Below are positions 47,822-58,607 of a stretch of DNA of 64,000 nucleotides, in pieces. Each line of letters begins with the position of its first letter. The stretch's first letter is position 1. Where the stretch lies: positions 4,898,001 through 4,962,000 of the forward strand of contig JAKULF010000005.1 of NCBI GenBank assembly GCA_022661535.1. Direction: 5' to 3'. The notes under the pieces are model-generated. The model made no database searches and was not told where the DNA came from. It saw only the letters and a program-made list of their open reading frames with translations. This stretch comes from Eutypa lata. Lineage: Eukaryota > Ascomycota > Sordariomycetes > Xylariales > Diatrypaceae. The translations under genes were made by a program, and so were the position numbers.

Positions 47822-49226
47822 ATGAGTAGTCGCATTCGCATAGCTATAGTTGGAGGTGGTCTCGCTGGCGCTATTATGGCCAATTCTCTAAGGAAAATTA
47901 GCCACGTGGATGTCCAGCTATTTGAGTCCGCCCCTGAATTTTCAGAACGCGGTCTCGGCATTGGACTATCTAAACTCGCTCTTCAGGCTTTAGAAGAAAT
48001 CATTCCCTCAGCGATCAATTTGTTAAAGGTTGAAGCAGGAGCCGTCGAGATAGGCCCAGCACGGATTGTCATTGTTCGTATGACCCTTGCTAAGGTACGA
48101 AACGTAACATACTGATATCAACTAGGGCTCGGGGCCTGGAGCGGGCACTGTCGTCTCTAATATTGAAGAAGATACGGGTCTAGCGATGAATCGCGCTCCT
48201 CTGTTGAAGACGCTCTTATCCCTACTACCAAAGGACATTCTTCACGCCGGGAAGAAGCTTACATGATTAGAGCAGACAGCATCTGAAGTAATCATCACCT
48301 TTGAAGATGGCACCGTCGCCAACTTCGATGCTGTCATAGGTGCGGACGGGATATCCAGCTCCGTTCGGAAACACGTCCTGCAAGAAGGTGCGGAAGAGCA
48401 TGCTGCGTCGCCGGCGGGCTGGTGGGAATGCAGAAACCTAGTGCCTATCGAGAAGGCGAAGGCTGCTCTCGGGGAAGAGTCTCTTGAGATCGATCGAGAG
48501 TACTGCTGGGCTGGAGATGGGGCTTTCATGATGCATGCGCCCGTTGAGAATGGGACGATGATTCAATGCATTATATCAGTTGTTGAGAAAGACTTCCCTC
48601 TAGACCGAAAGCGGCCTGTTACGCGAGAACTCTTGGATGATTCTTTCGCGGCAGGTTGGTTTGGTAGACCCGTCACGCAAGGGATGATTGAGGTAAGCCA
48701 TTCATAACATCTAATACCGTCACCTTCGCAAGAATTGCCTTCTAGGTTCTGAAGCCCGCCCGACCCGCTTCCTCTGCGGACTAAACTGAATTGTGTATAG
48801 CTTATGTTGGGACAACAAAACCCCAATGGCTATTCTATGTGGGAGCACAAATCTACACCAACATATTCGAATGGCCGCGTTTGTATCGTCGGAGATGCCG
48901 CACACACAGTAAGCCCTTGGCAAGGTGCCGGCGCTGGCTTGGCTATTGAGGATGCTTTGGTCCTTGGGCATCTACTAAGTAACATTTCGTCTGTCGGAGA
49001 CCTCGAGGCTGTTTTTAGGGCGTTCGATGCAGTAAGAAGACCTAGGTGCCAATCGGTTGTTGATAGCAGTAGGGCGACAGGTCAGTTGCTTTGTGGTCAA
49101 ACCCCGGATATAGGGGTTGCCGCAGGGAAAATGGGAGAAGCGTTGGGTCCATTGTTCGTTCACATAGACGCTCTCAGTTTGGAAGCACACAAGAAGAAGG
49201 CGTTAGACAAGTTACAAAAGTGCTAG
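47822..49226 (+). pseudogene. FAD-dependent monooxygenase (salicylate-hydroxylase-like) with an in-frame stop
   Basis: Three exons fit the family: 47822-48073, 48126-48692 and 48801-49226, 414 codons, introns of 52 and 108 nt, frame kept. Motifs in order: FAD-binding GGGLAG at the N-terminus, FESAPEFSERG, the DG motif AVIGADGISSSVR, and the GD motif CIVGDAAHTVSPWQGAGAG. In exon 2 codon 131 is TGA (48264-48266), where relatives have a sense codon between KKLT and LEQT. Everything after it stays open and conserved for a further 283 codons, so the lesion looks recent. A TCA to TGA change would suffice. Either the gene is a fresh pseudogene, or the base is a sequencing error, or the stop is read through. 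Usual substrates are phenolic acids; the substrate here is unknown. Confidence 0.8.
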
Positions 49227-49714
49227 AATTGATTCTACTTCCACTATCGGGGTACTTGTATCTTAGTTAGTCAAGGCTAAGATTGAGATGAGTATTTGAC
49301 ATTTGACTCGGGGTTAGGGTTAGGGTTAGGGTTTGGATATGGAACGTCTCCTCTCCAGTTAGGTGCTTGTTTTAGGGCTACATATGTTCTCAGTTCATAT
49401 AGGCTACATAAATAAGAACGAACTAAAAATGGATAATAAAGCAGATACTTTTCGTTGGCCATGATGCCTCCGTCATTAAGAAGGCGTGATGTCGGGGGTA
49501 GGTTAAAACAAAGAATGGAGGGGAAACATTATACATAGTAAATTAATGTAGCTCTGAACTTGGCATGTCTACATAACCTTGAAAGTGTCTGTTTCTCTGC
49601 ATTGGCTCCTTAAATATCTAACAAGGTATAATACAATACTCTTGGAGACGTACATATATAGTACATCTCTTCATTCCCACTTGTAATACCTATGTACCAG
49701 TTACTTCCGTCATC
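49227..49714. other. intergenic region between two convergent genes
   Basis: 488 bp between the stop codons of the broken monooxygenase (plus strand) and the GH43 gene (minus strand). It contains the telomere-type repeat listed separately and no coding potential. Confidence 0.6.
49311..49333 (+). repeat. interstitial telomere-type repeat
   Basis: Three perfect TTAGGG units preceded by GGG and followed by a degenerate TTTGG. TTAGGG is the telomeric unit of most filamentous ascomycetes. It lies about 85 bp downstream of the broken monooxygenase. Confidence 0.9.
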
Positions 49715-51328
49715 TTAAGCAGACGTAAAAGAAGCGACCTTAACCGAGCCACCCAGCTCCTTAGTAGCAAAGTTGAAGATTCCAAAACGGTAGCCCATGA
49801 AATACGCCCAGTTCGTGTACATGGTGTATGGTTCTTCACCCAGCGACGTAAACTCGGCCCCATCGGTACTATAGGAGAAGTTAGCAGCGAAGGAGCCGCT
49901 CGCGCGCACGTCTAGCGAAGCGCGCAGCCATATCGTGGTTGGGCCGGAGAGCGCCTCGGTCGCCACCACGTCGCCCTTGCTCGTCGTGTTCCACGACTGC
50001 TCCTCCTGCGTGATACCGTGCACGAGGGCCAACTCGTACGCATCCCCATCTCTGTACACGCCGATATAGGCACTGCGGTCGCGGAAGGCCGCGAGGCCGA
50101 ACCGATCGCCGTCCGCCATGCCGCTGATATCGACCTCCACGGTGCCGACCGGGTACTCGCCGTGGATGCGGTGGGTGAGTGTGTTGCGCGCCGAGTACAG
50201 GTCGTCCGTCACTGTTGCGGTGGATAGCGTCAGACCGTTGCCGACAGCGTACTTGGTTTCGTCCGGGTTGTGGTTCCATTCCCAGCTGGGGCCGAGAGAG
50301 TCGCCCTCGAAGTTGTCCGTGCCCGTCCACTCGGGGACCGGCTGCGCCGGTAGCGGCATTTGGTAAGATGCGCCCCAGCCGCCGGCTTCGTCCGGAACGA
50401 AGGTCGGGAAACCGTCCTCGCCCCACTCGACGGGGGCCAGGACCGGGATGCGACCGGAGGGATACGCCCACGTGAATGACATGTAATACCAGTCGCCAGT
50501 GGACGCCTGGATGAGACTACCTTGGTGGGGAACGCCACCGCCTGGAATGGGCGACTCGACAGCATCGACTAGGACCTTGCTCTCCCACGGGCCCCAGGGG
50601 GTCTCCGACTTCCACATATACGTGATGTCGCCGGGGTGGTCATTCAAGACGTAGTAAAGCCCATCCTTCTTGTACATGCGATTTCCCTCGATCCCTTCCT
50701 GTCCGACGTCCGCGGCGTTGAAAACGCCTTCGGTCTTCACCTGGCTGAACCCATCATCCGAAAGCTGAGCCACGGACACATTCGTAGACCCATACGCGAC
50801 ATACATCGTGTCGTCATCGTCGATTAGGAGCCCACAGTCGTAGTAGCACGTGCCGCCCTCGAGCACAGAAGCGCGCGTCCACGGCCCCGTCACGTCTTCC
50901 GCGGTGTAGATGTAGGTGTACCAGAAGTCGACGCAGCCGATCCAGTACCACAGACCCGTGCTCTCGCGATACCGCATGGTGGAGGCCCACGTGCCGCCCC
51001 TGTAGGCCTTGCCATTCGTCAGGTTATACCTCTCGCCGAAGTTCAAGCTCGGCACAGAGTGGCCGACGAGCTCCCAGTTCACGAGATCTCCGGACCTCAG
51101 GATCGGCGCGCCGGGGCTGTAGTGCATGTTCGACGCGGAGAAGTAGTACAGCCCGTCCGGGCCCACGGAAACGTCGTTGTCGGCGAAGTCCTCGTAGACG
51201 ACTGGGTTTTGGAAGGCTTCTTGTCGCCGTGCTGGCGTCGACGCATCCGATTGAGCAGCAGGCACAGCTCCCTGCAAAGTCTGAACGGCCTGCAGGAAGC
51301 CGCAAAGCACAGCAGTAGTCCACTTCAT
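49715..51328 (-). CDS. secreted GH43-family glycosidase (beta-xylosidase/arabinofuranosidase type)
   Basis: Plant-hemicellulose-degrading enzyme of the five-bladed propeller clan GH-F. Single exon, 537 aa. Signal peptide about 1-24 (MKWTTAVLCGFLQAVQTLQG), then a short pro-region. The GH43 catalytic triad can be placed: general base D52 in FADNDVSV, pKa modulator D164 in YYDCGLLI, general acid E214 in GIEGNRMY. The catalytic domain ends about residue 335. A beta-sandwich module follows (WTGTDNFEGDSLGPSWEW... to the end), as in many two-domain GH43 enzymes. The substrate cannot be fixed from sequence alone. N-glycosylation sequons are present (NLTN, NVS, NTTS, NFS). Confidence 0.92.
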   Translation of the reverse strand: MKWTTAVLCGFLQAVQTLQGAVPAAQSDASTPARRQEAFQNPVVYEDFADNDVSVGPDGLYYFSASNMHYSPGAPILRSGDLVNWELVGHSVPSLNFGERYNLTNGKAYRGGTWASTMRYRESTGLWYWIGCVDFWYTYIYTAEDVTGPWTRASVLEGGTCYYDCGLLIDDDDTMYVAYGSTNVSVAQLSDDGFSQVKTEGVFNAADVGQEGIEGNRMYKKDGLYYVLNDHPGDITYMWKSETPWGPWESKVLVDAVESPIPGGGVPHQGSLIQASTGDWYYMSFTWAYPSGRIPVLAPVEWGEDGFPTFVPDEAGGWGASYQMPLPAQPVPEWTGTDNFEGDSLGPSWEWNHNPDETKYAVGNGLTLSTATVTDDLYSARNTLTHRIHGEYPVGTVEVDISGMADGDRFGLAAFRDRSAYIGVYRDGDAYELALVHGITQEEQSWNTTSKGDVVATEALSGPTTIWLRASLDVRASGSFAANFSYSTDGAEFTSLGEEPYTMYTNWAYFMGYRFGIFNFATKELGGSVKVASFTSA

Positions 51329-53119
51329 CTTTGGTTTGGTCCTTTACCTAGAGGAAAGGAGATGAAGCCTCGAGGGGGAAGAAGGCCATTTTTAAAAAAT
51401 AAAAATAAAAAACTGTAAAATACGCCCCCTGGCCTCTTGCCCCCCTTTTGAATCGGCATCGATGATTCCGTACGTACGAAAATAACCCTTAGTATGAAAA
51501 CCAAAATCTCGATTAATCATAAATGACAACCATCGCGAGACCCTTCTTTTGGGGGGTCTCTAGCTGGAATTTCTTAATTAGATCACATCGCAGACGTTCC
51601 GTTGCCTCTTCTGGGAATGCTACCTCGCTCCACATCCAGCATGGTATGGCTGCTTTCCGTATGTACTGCCCAGATCTGGCCTAGTTGTGATCGTTCAAGG
51701 ATGTGCGGACCCCTGCCTCTCCCCATTGGCAACCATAAGACACGGATATATGATTTTCGGAACATCGTGCGATCTGAAGGTCTCCTGTTGCATTGGATGT
51801 ATGCACAGTGGAAACCCATCGTGGTGGAACAGGAGAGTTCGCCCGCCAGGAAACGGAAGTCCTAATTAACGCACTGCACAGAGTATGTACACCTTTCGCT
51901 ATGCCGAGCCCGTTGGCATCCTCGACCGATTCTTGCTTTGTCGAGGTGAAAATATCTCGGGCAGGGATAAAGTGATGAGTGGAGGACTTTGGAGCCGCCG
52001 TGGGGTCCGACGGCCGTCTTCCGATCATATGGGGTTGATAGTCCGCGTTCGGATGTTGTAGCGGGCCAATCAGACTTGGATGAAATCTACTGACATGTTA
52101 TTAACAGGCAACTATAGGGCCTGGTTGCTTCATGAGCCTTGCTAACTAGGTAGATCTGCAGTGAATAGGCAATTAATGCAACTGGATGACACCTGCAGAT
52201 CTAGCAAAGCTCTAGCTACTTTATACCTGGTTTGGTCAGTTTTGGGTACCGCCGTTTGAAGATTAACTTATACAGTTGTTTGAAATGTTTGGATGTTAAT
52301 CTTAAGACATTGCCCAATTTTCACACCAGTAGGAGGAAGTTAACATTCGATTGGATACTTAACTACCAATTACAATGGATACTATTTTGGTTTCATACAT
52401 ATTATGATAGTGAATCTCCAAGCTATCGAATTATATTTAGAGAAAGGGGAAAACATAGCAAAGCATTAAAAATGAATCTTTGAATAAGGTAGAAGAAAGT
52501 TAAATAGAGATTTTCCCACTTAACGATCTACAAGATAGTCATCGTCATAAAGGATGTATTCTATTTCGGTAAAAAGTCGGGTACTCCCACAGTAAGTAAC
52601 CTTTGACCTGGTAATTAGACGATCTGACATTATCATGGCCTCTTAATCCTAGTTAATAGGGAAGACCTGAAGGCTCCTGACATTTACTTGTATTCTGCCG
52701 ATGCCAGAATTACATATTAAGAGCTTAGCTTCCGAGCAGGTCCGAGAGCTTCATAAGAAATATTTCTACGTGAATCCTGACGGCGACCTCACACTTAATT
52801 GTTAACATATAGGTATCAATGAAGACATCATGTAAATGAGGAAAATGCATAGCACGAATACCAAAGGTGATATCTATGAATGGGTCGAGAAGGCTACCTT
52901 GAACTTGTTATTATTGACAAGATACAGTTTGGTGAACACTAAATACTCAATGTATACATCGCAGTGATATATTTATCAGCATATTAACCAATAGTGTACA
53001 GGGAAACGGTTAAGGAGGCTATATATGTATCTATCTGACTTATTTACGAAGATGCCGAAATTCGATTAGGGGTAGCCCTATTCAGACAGCGACTTTACCA
53101 GGGCTTGACTATCCAGTAA
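51329..53119. other. intergenic region, no supported gene
   Basis: 1.8 kb holding the GH43 promoter. Overlapping short frames at 51583-52028 show no motif. A 34-codon frame at 52701-52805 (starting MPELHIKSLASEQVRELH) faintly resembles the N-terminus of phytanoyl-CoA-dioxygenase-like proteins and may be a decayed remnant; nothing downstream continues it. Confidence 0.45.
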
Positions 53120-54310
53120 TTATAGACGGCCGGCATGGAAACCTCGGGGTCTGAACGTCCCGGGTGCAATAGCTCCAGTGCCGTTAGAACGACCAGTAGC
53201 ATTGACGACCCTTTCATATGCGTTGTTAAGATCATCTAGTGTGAGGGTACTTTCGGGGGTATCCCAACCAAGGTCCGACGGCAGGCGCTCGTTTTCTGTT
53301 AAGAACATTAGTTAATAACAAAAAGTAATTACGAATTTTTTTTTTTCACTGTTGGAGCTCTTACCAAAGAGGTACTCGACCATATCCCTCTCCACAGTGC
53401 CGGATACCTTATCGCCGAGGACGATGATATAGGCCGCTGTCTCGGCGTAGGCGAAGACCGTGCCGATCTCACTGAGGTTGAAGGTCGGATTGGTTGCCTT
53501 CGACGTTGCCTGGCGTGCCACCAAAGCATTCGCTCCCATCTGAATGTCGACTATGGGGTCCGTCCAGAACGACCTCGTCTGGTCAAACACGGTCTGGTTG
53601 AATGGCTGCACATTGCCGAAGTAAAAGTCCTGACGGCTGTTGGATTCCAATGTCAGTCATATTTATGATAGTCTGCGGCACGAGGTTTCCCAGTACAGAG
53701 AATGATGAGACATGTGCTGCATAGTGTAAGGGGGCGAGATATTATCAACTCACCTCAAGCTTGCGTCGTGTTCTAGGACGTTATGGTTGCTGAGATCGCT
53801 GAGAGAGAACGTCGTGGCGTTAGGCTTCCTCAGATTGGTTGTGCATGCGATGTCGTGCAGGGTGCCGGCGAACACGGACTCGATATTCAGAGCCTTGACA
53901 AGAGCATCCGTGGTCTCTGCATGGGTGATTTCTTTGCCATCGTGTGGGAGGAACCCGCTACATAGGAGACAGATCTTAGTAAAATATCTTCATAGATTAC
54001 TTCAGTGGCACAACAGGTGCCTTTACAGGCCAGTGTTTCGCAGCAAACTATGTAGATCAACTACCAGGATACACCGAAATGGAAATAAAAATATGCTCTA
54101 GGATTACCTACTGGTTGGCCAACGTATTGAGCATAGGACAAGGCCCTCGTGCTACAAATGTTTTAGCAATGTAACCAGATCTGCAAGATGCGCATCCGGG
54201 GTCGTACCATCGTCTTCTCCTGGGGGCTTCCAGTCGGCGAATGGGCACTCGGAGGCATCAGCCACAGCTGATTGAAGAACCGTTACGGCAAAAAAGAGCG
54301 CCAACTTCAT
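53120..54310 (-). CDS. secreted heme-thiolate peroxidase (short unspecific peroxygenase/chloroperoxidase family)
   Basis: Uses H2O2 to oxidise or oxygenate organic substrates outside the cell. Five exons: 54310-54208, 54151-54112, 53957-53754, 53636-53365, 53295-53120; 264 aa, introns 56, 154, 117 and 69 nt, frame kept at every join. Signal peptide MKLALFFAVTVLQSAVA. The heme-ligating cysteine is in RGPCPMLNTLANHG, encoded mainly by the 40-nt second exon; the distal-side EHD triplet is in VLEHDASLSR. Length fits the short family I peroxygenases. Four glycosylation-type sequons are visible. Expression from the sequence cannot be judged; related genes are induced during growth on plant litter. 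Confidence 0.9.
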
Positions 54311-56139
54311 CTTGACCTATTAATAAGAAGACAAACAATGATTTGCTACGGAGCTAGAGGTAGGTGTTATTACCACCAACAAGCCAGGAGACCCCAAGGA
54401 GCGAGTGGACGGCATTTTATAGCCGCCTTCTCGTCAAAGCTAAGCATGGCTGGGTGTAGTATGTGTATAGCGACGAAAGTCCCCTTTAGGAAGAAGTCAC
54501 CCCGTCACCTACATAGACAGAGCTGAAGGAACATTAGACGGATCACATCGTATTTCCCTGGCTCGCAGATTGCCCAATGAGCGTCGCCTCAATTGAGCTG
54601 ACGAGTCAGACGGCTGCTCGGTAAAGTACGCGGCCAGGCGACATGGGATACCTACCTATGCAAGCCCATCGTATATGCTCTGTGCGCCTGAGAGATTTAA
54701 GTTAAGTTAAGGTCCGGCACGGGTGTCACTGCATTGCATTAGCGGGCTTCTAAGGATTCCTTCCTGTGCAACAGAAGAAACAACGTTTCTTTGCAGGGCT
54801 GGGCTGGCAAGGGTTCTACTTATTAACGCTGTTGCCTAGTTCTTGCTGGGCCAGTCATCGCGCGCCGTCCTCGCGAGATATATTACTATTCACTATACGT
54901 CTATAGGCCCCCCGGGGCGAGGGCGGTGGGTTCGTAGGTGAGAATTTATTTCCGCGTTCAGCTGCACCCCGGCATACGGCGATCTAGTCAAAAAAGGGCG
55001 AGATCATGGAGGAGCGCACTGCCCCGATCGTGGAGCAGTCCATATTCCGAAGGCTCGGCCCCCTAGTTATATCCTTGGCGTAAGAAAAGTCTAAATTTTT
55101 GAAACCAAAGAAAAAAAGAAGATTTTTGTCTGCCTCGCGTTGTCTCTGCCACGACGACGACCACCACCATAAGCATAAGCATACGACCCACCACCAGCCA
55201 GATGCGAACGCCCGGCCACTGCTATTAGATGGCATCCCCTGCAGAAATACATAGTTACAGGGAATGCTGTTCCGAAGAAGCCGGGTTTTCTAAATCCGCC
55301 ATCCGTCATCATCTCCCATTCTCATCTTCATCTGGGGTCTAAGTTGCGTAGGAATGCAGCTTCGTTCGAGCCGCCAGCTACGTAATGCGTAACGGAGGAG
55401 GCCAGGATCATCAGATGAACCGACATTGCTCCGGATGACATAGCCCGGGGGTGGCGGGGGGGGGGCAATCACGTATAGTCTGACTTCAGAGTTCCCCGGA
55501 AGAGAAGCTGCCATCGTCTAACTTTTCTTCTTCTTGCTCTCATTTCGCACATTATATTTCCGAATGGCCAAATCTCCTGGATGGCATAGCTCACCGCTAC
55601 TTCTATATTTATTTCTCCTCCGTCGTCGATGATGAGATATTTAGGCGGTTAATTCATGGCAAGATATTACTCGACGGAGCAGAGTATATAGGTGGGGGTT
55701 CCTTCCTTTATGTGATATGTCGCTAGCGCTGGGATAAAAGCCATCCTTGAAACCAGTAGGAAGTTTGTCTTCAGTGGCTATGCAAAGCAAGGCGGGATTC
55801 GGAATTCATGATGATCGAAATGCTGTCATTGGATGTTGATTCTGATTATATAATAGAGCATTAAGGAGTATCGTGGCGGGTAATTAAGACAATACGAGGT
55901 GTAACGGTGCTTGATGTAGTAAGCAGTTTAAGCACGTATAACGAAACTAGGTAGTTTTGTCATCAAGTATATTTCTATTCTCTGATTTTGTTTTGATACC
56001 GAACACCGGTGACTATGAGAAACTCTTAATTTTGCCTTTAGAGTGACAGCCCCAGCAATACACCACCGTCAACTTCCAAGGATTAAAATGACTTGTGCCA
56101 ATAATCAAGGGGAAATGCCATCACTAGCTCAACTCGAGA
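54311..56139. other. intergenic region, nothing recognised
   Basis: 1.8 kb containing the peroxygenase promoter and the 3' flank of the tRNA phosphotransferase gene. GA-rich and G-run tracts occur (for example near 55450). No coding motif was found in the short frames. Confidence 0.5.
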
Positions 56140-57432
56140 TCACCGACCTCTCCCCCTTCCTTTTCCCTTACCCCCTTTACCACCCCCTTCACTACCAACA
56201 CCACCCGCCGCCGTCTTCCCAAACGGCACCTTCTTAATGACACCCACCGGCAGATCCGCAACCTTCTCGCCATCCCTCCACAGGACACCAACGCCCTGCC
56301 GGCGCCCCCTCACCTCCTTGAAGTACTTCAGGGGCACAACGCCATCCGCGTCGCCCTCGGTAAGCACAACCCCGTTAGCACTAATCCACCACTTCAGGCC
56401 GCTCCCGTCCCTCAAACTCTGCTCGATGTCGACGAAGACAAGCAATTCCGCATCGCCGCGCATACCGCTGATGACCTGCGGCTTGCCGGGAGGCACGCCC
56501 GTCGCTGCTGCGATCTTCTCCTTCTCCTTCTCCTCCTCACCTGCCCCGTTACCAGTATCGCCCTTCGAATAGTCATTGGCGGTGCCAACCTCCGGCGGCA
56601 GCAGCCCCGTCCCGAAGTGCACGTGCGTCCTCCCCATGTGCCTGAGCCCCCCGGCGGCCACGATGGCGTCCCAGAACGCGAAGTAGGTGCCGTGGACGAC
56701 GACGGCCGGCATGTTGCCCGCCTCGAGCGTGACGGGGGTGTGGAGGCCCTCGGACGCGACCGCGATGCTGTGGCCCTGGTTGGCGCGGATGAGCCAGGCG
56801 GCCGGGTCGGGGTCGTTCTCATCATCTTCCTCCTCGTTGCTTCCCGTCGCTGAGGCGGCTTTCCGGCTCGGGTTGAGCTTGATGGCGAACCGCTGCTTGT
56901 TGCTGTCCGCTACTGCTGCCTTGATGTCGGCTACTGTTGGGTTCAGGGCGCGGATGCGCGGCCATTGGAGCTGTGTGTGTGGTTAGCCTGGTGGCATGGT
57001 TGACTGGTGGGTTATCTAGGTAGGTAGGTAGGGATGGGAATCGTGTTCGCTGCCTGTTGTACGTGCGTGTGTGTGTGGGTTTGCTTTCCCCGTCCCACTT
57101 TCGTCTTGCCCGGGGAAAACGAGGATGAAGCGCATGTGTATTACTCAAAAAGAGGAAAGTGAGAGAGAGAGAGAGGATAAACTCACCACCTTATCCAGCG
57201 GCGCATAGCCCTCGCCATCGAGTCTGATTCCCGCGCTCTGCGCCTGGTGTCTCAACAGCGACGACAGGGCCTTGGAGAGCACGACCTCGCGGTCCGGGCC
57301 GCCACCGCCACCGCCGCCGCCGCCGCGACGGCCTCCCTTTCTACCTCTACCACCCCCGCCACCTCGCGAAGCTATGGAATGATCCATGCGCTCGGCGGCT
57401 TCTTCGAAGCGATCGTCTCCCTTCGCTGCCAT
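56140..57432 (-). CDS. TPT1: tRNA 2'-phosphotransferase (Tpt1/KptA family)
   Basis: Transfers the splice-junction 2'-phosphate of ligated tRNAs to NAD+, the last step of fungal tRNA splicing. Exons 57432-57187 and 56970-56140 with a 216-nt intron; 358 aa from the first ATG (MAAKGDDRFEEAAERM). Motifs: LSSLLRHQAQSAGIRLDGEGY (core Arg-His), KQRFAI, IRANQGHS, VVHGTYF, GLRHMGRTHVHF. A Gly/Arg-rich segment (about 30-50) precedes the fold, an Asp/Glu-rich insert and a KEKEK insert interrupt it, and the tail is Gly/Lys-rich; the protein is therefore longer than yeast Tpt1. The same frame stays open upstream of the ATG for more than 79 codons with a Ser/Arg-rich reading (see findings). Confidence 0.92.
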
Positions 57433-58607
57433 GCCAAGCCGCCGCCGCCGCTGCTGCTGCTGCTGCTGCTTTTTGGTCAAGGTCGGATACGGTTTATGAT
57501 ATTTAGATCCCTTGTGGTAGCGGTGAGAAGACTGTTGCGTCTGGATACTCCTACTCCTGCTACTACTGTTGCCTGCGCTTTCTGTGAGACCGCGGCGCCG
57601 TAGTAGCGAGCGAAGGAGCAGTGATGGTGATCTGGACGATATTGTGGAGAGGCTAATGTTCAAAACCACCGAAAATAAGATATAGCCCGAATGAATGAGG
57701 GGTGAGTAGCTTTGAATTCTTTTCTTCTTTTATTTCTCGTCACGAATACCTAACTTGAGGTACTTAGATAAAAGTTTCTCGGAAACTTATGAGTCGAGGT
57801 TGTGTCGAAATGACCCTGTTAATGTGAGATTGATAAAGTTATTTTTAAGTGAATGCCTCAGGCGTCTTAGGTAACGTTCGGTGTCAAGCTGTGGACAAAA
57901 AAATTGATACACTTCGTGCACTGTACCTCACCAAAAATTGCCCTATTAAACACAGTGCGAATTTTGGGGGCAGTATCAATTAAATTGTCCACCACTTGGG
58001 TGTGTAGTCAAGCCATAGAACTTAGCGTGCGGAGTAGGCCCTAAAACCACCTCTACCTACCTCTCCGAATGAAGTATTGACTATGTCACTTTGTAAAATT
58101 TCAATGTTTCGGGTTATTTAATGGATTAAATGCAATATTTTATACACAATATATTTACAAGGTGCTTTTGGCTCGCTTTTAAATTCGCCAACTAAGTTTG
58201 ACAACCAAACAGTTGTCAAGCAGCCCGCCCTGATGATAACCCACGCAACGAATGTCTGTCCCCTCCCATCCACTGGGGGGGGGGGACAGATGAGCAAATG
58301 TAGAGAAACCCGCCTAAATAGACAATAGCGCCAAGTCCTTTACGCCAACAAGTGAGTCCTTGTTTTTTTGCGATTGCAGCCAACCAACCCCGTATGAAAA
58401 TTACTAATACTATCATAGGTTTATGTATGTAATGATGTTCGTTTCTCCTGTTAGGAGCATAAAAATGTCGTCATGTTAAAGCAGAATGCCATGTGGACTG
58501 ATGCCTCAAGTCCTACAGTTGTGCCATATTAATACGATCGAGTAGGAGCGCCTTTATAAATGTTTATTGTGCAATTGTGTCATAAGCGCATAATGTTCGT
58601 GATGGCG
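57433..58607. other. intergenic region and TPT1 leader
   Basis: 1.2 kb between the first ATG of TPT1 and the stop of the next gene. The first 240 bp are GC-rich, include a (CTG)7 run at about 57450-57471 and remain open in the TPT1 frame. The rest is AT-rich with no gene seen. A G-run lies at about 58276-58285. Confidence 0.5.

Noticed and set aside
52701..52805. 34-codon frame with a phytanoyl-dioxygenase-like start
   Set aside because: The resemblance is faint and no downstream sequence continues the family. Kept only as a note in the intergenic entry.
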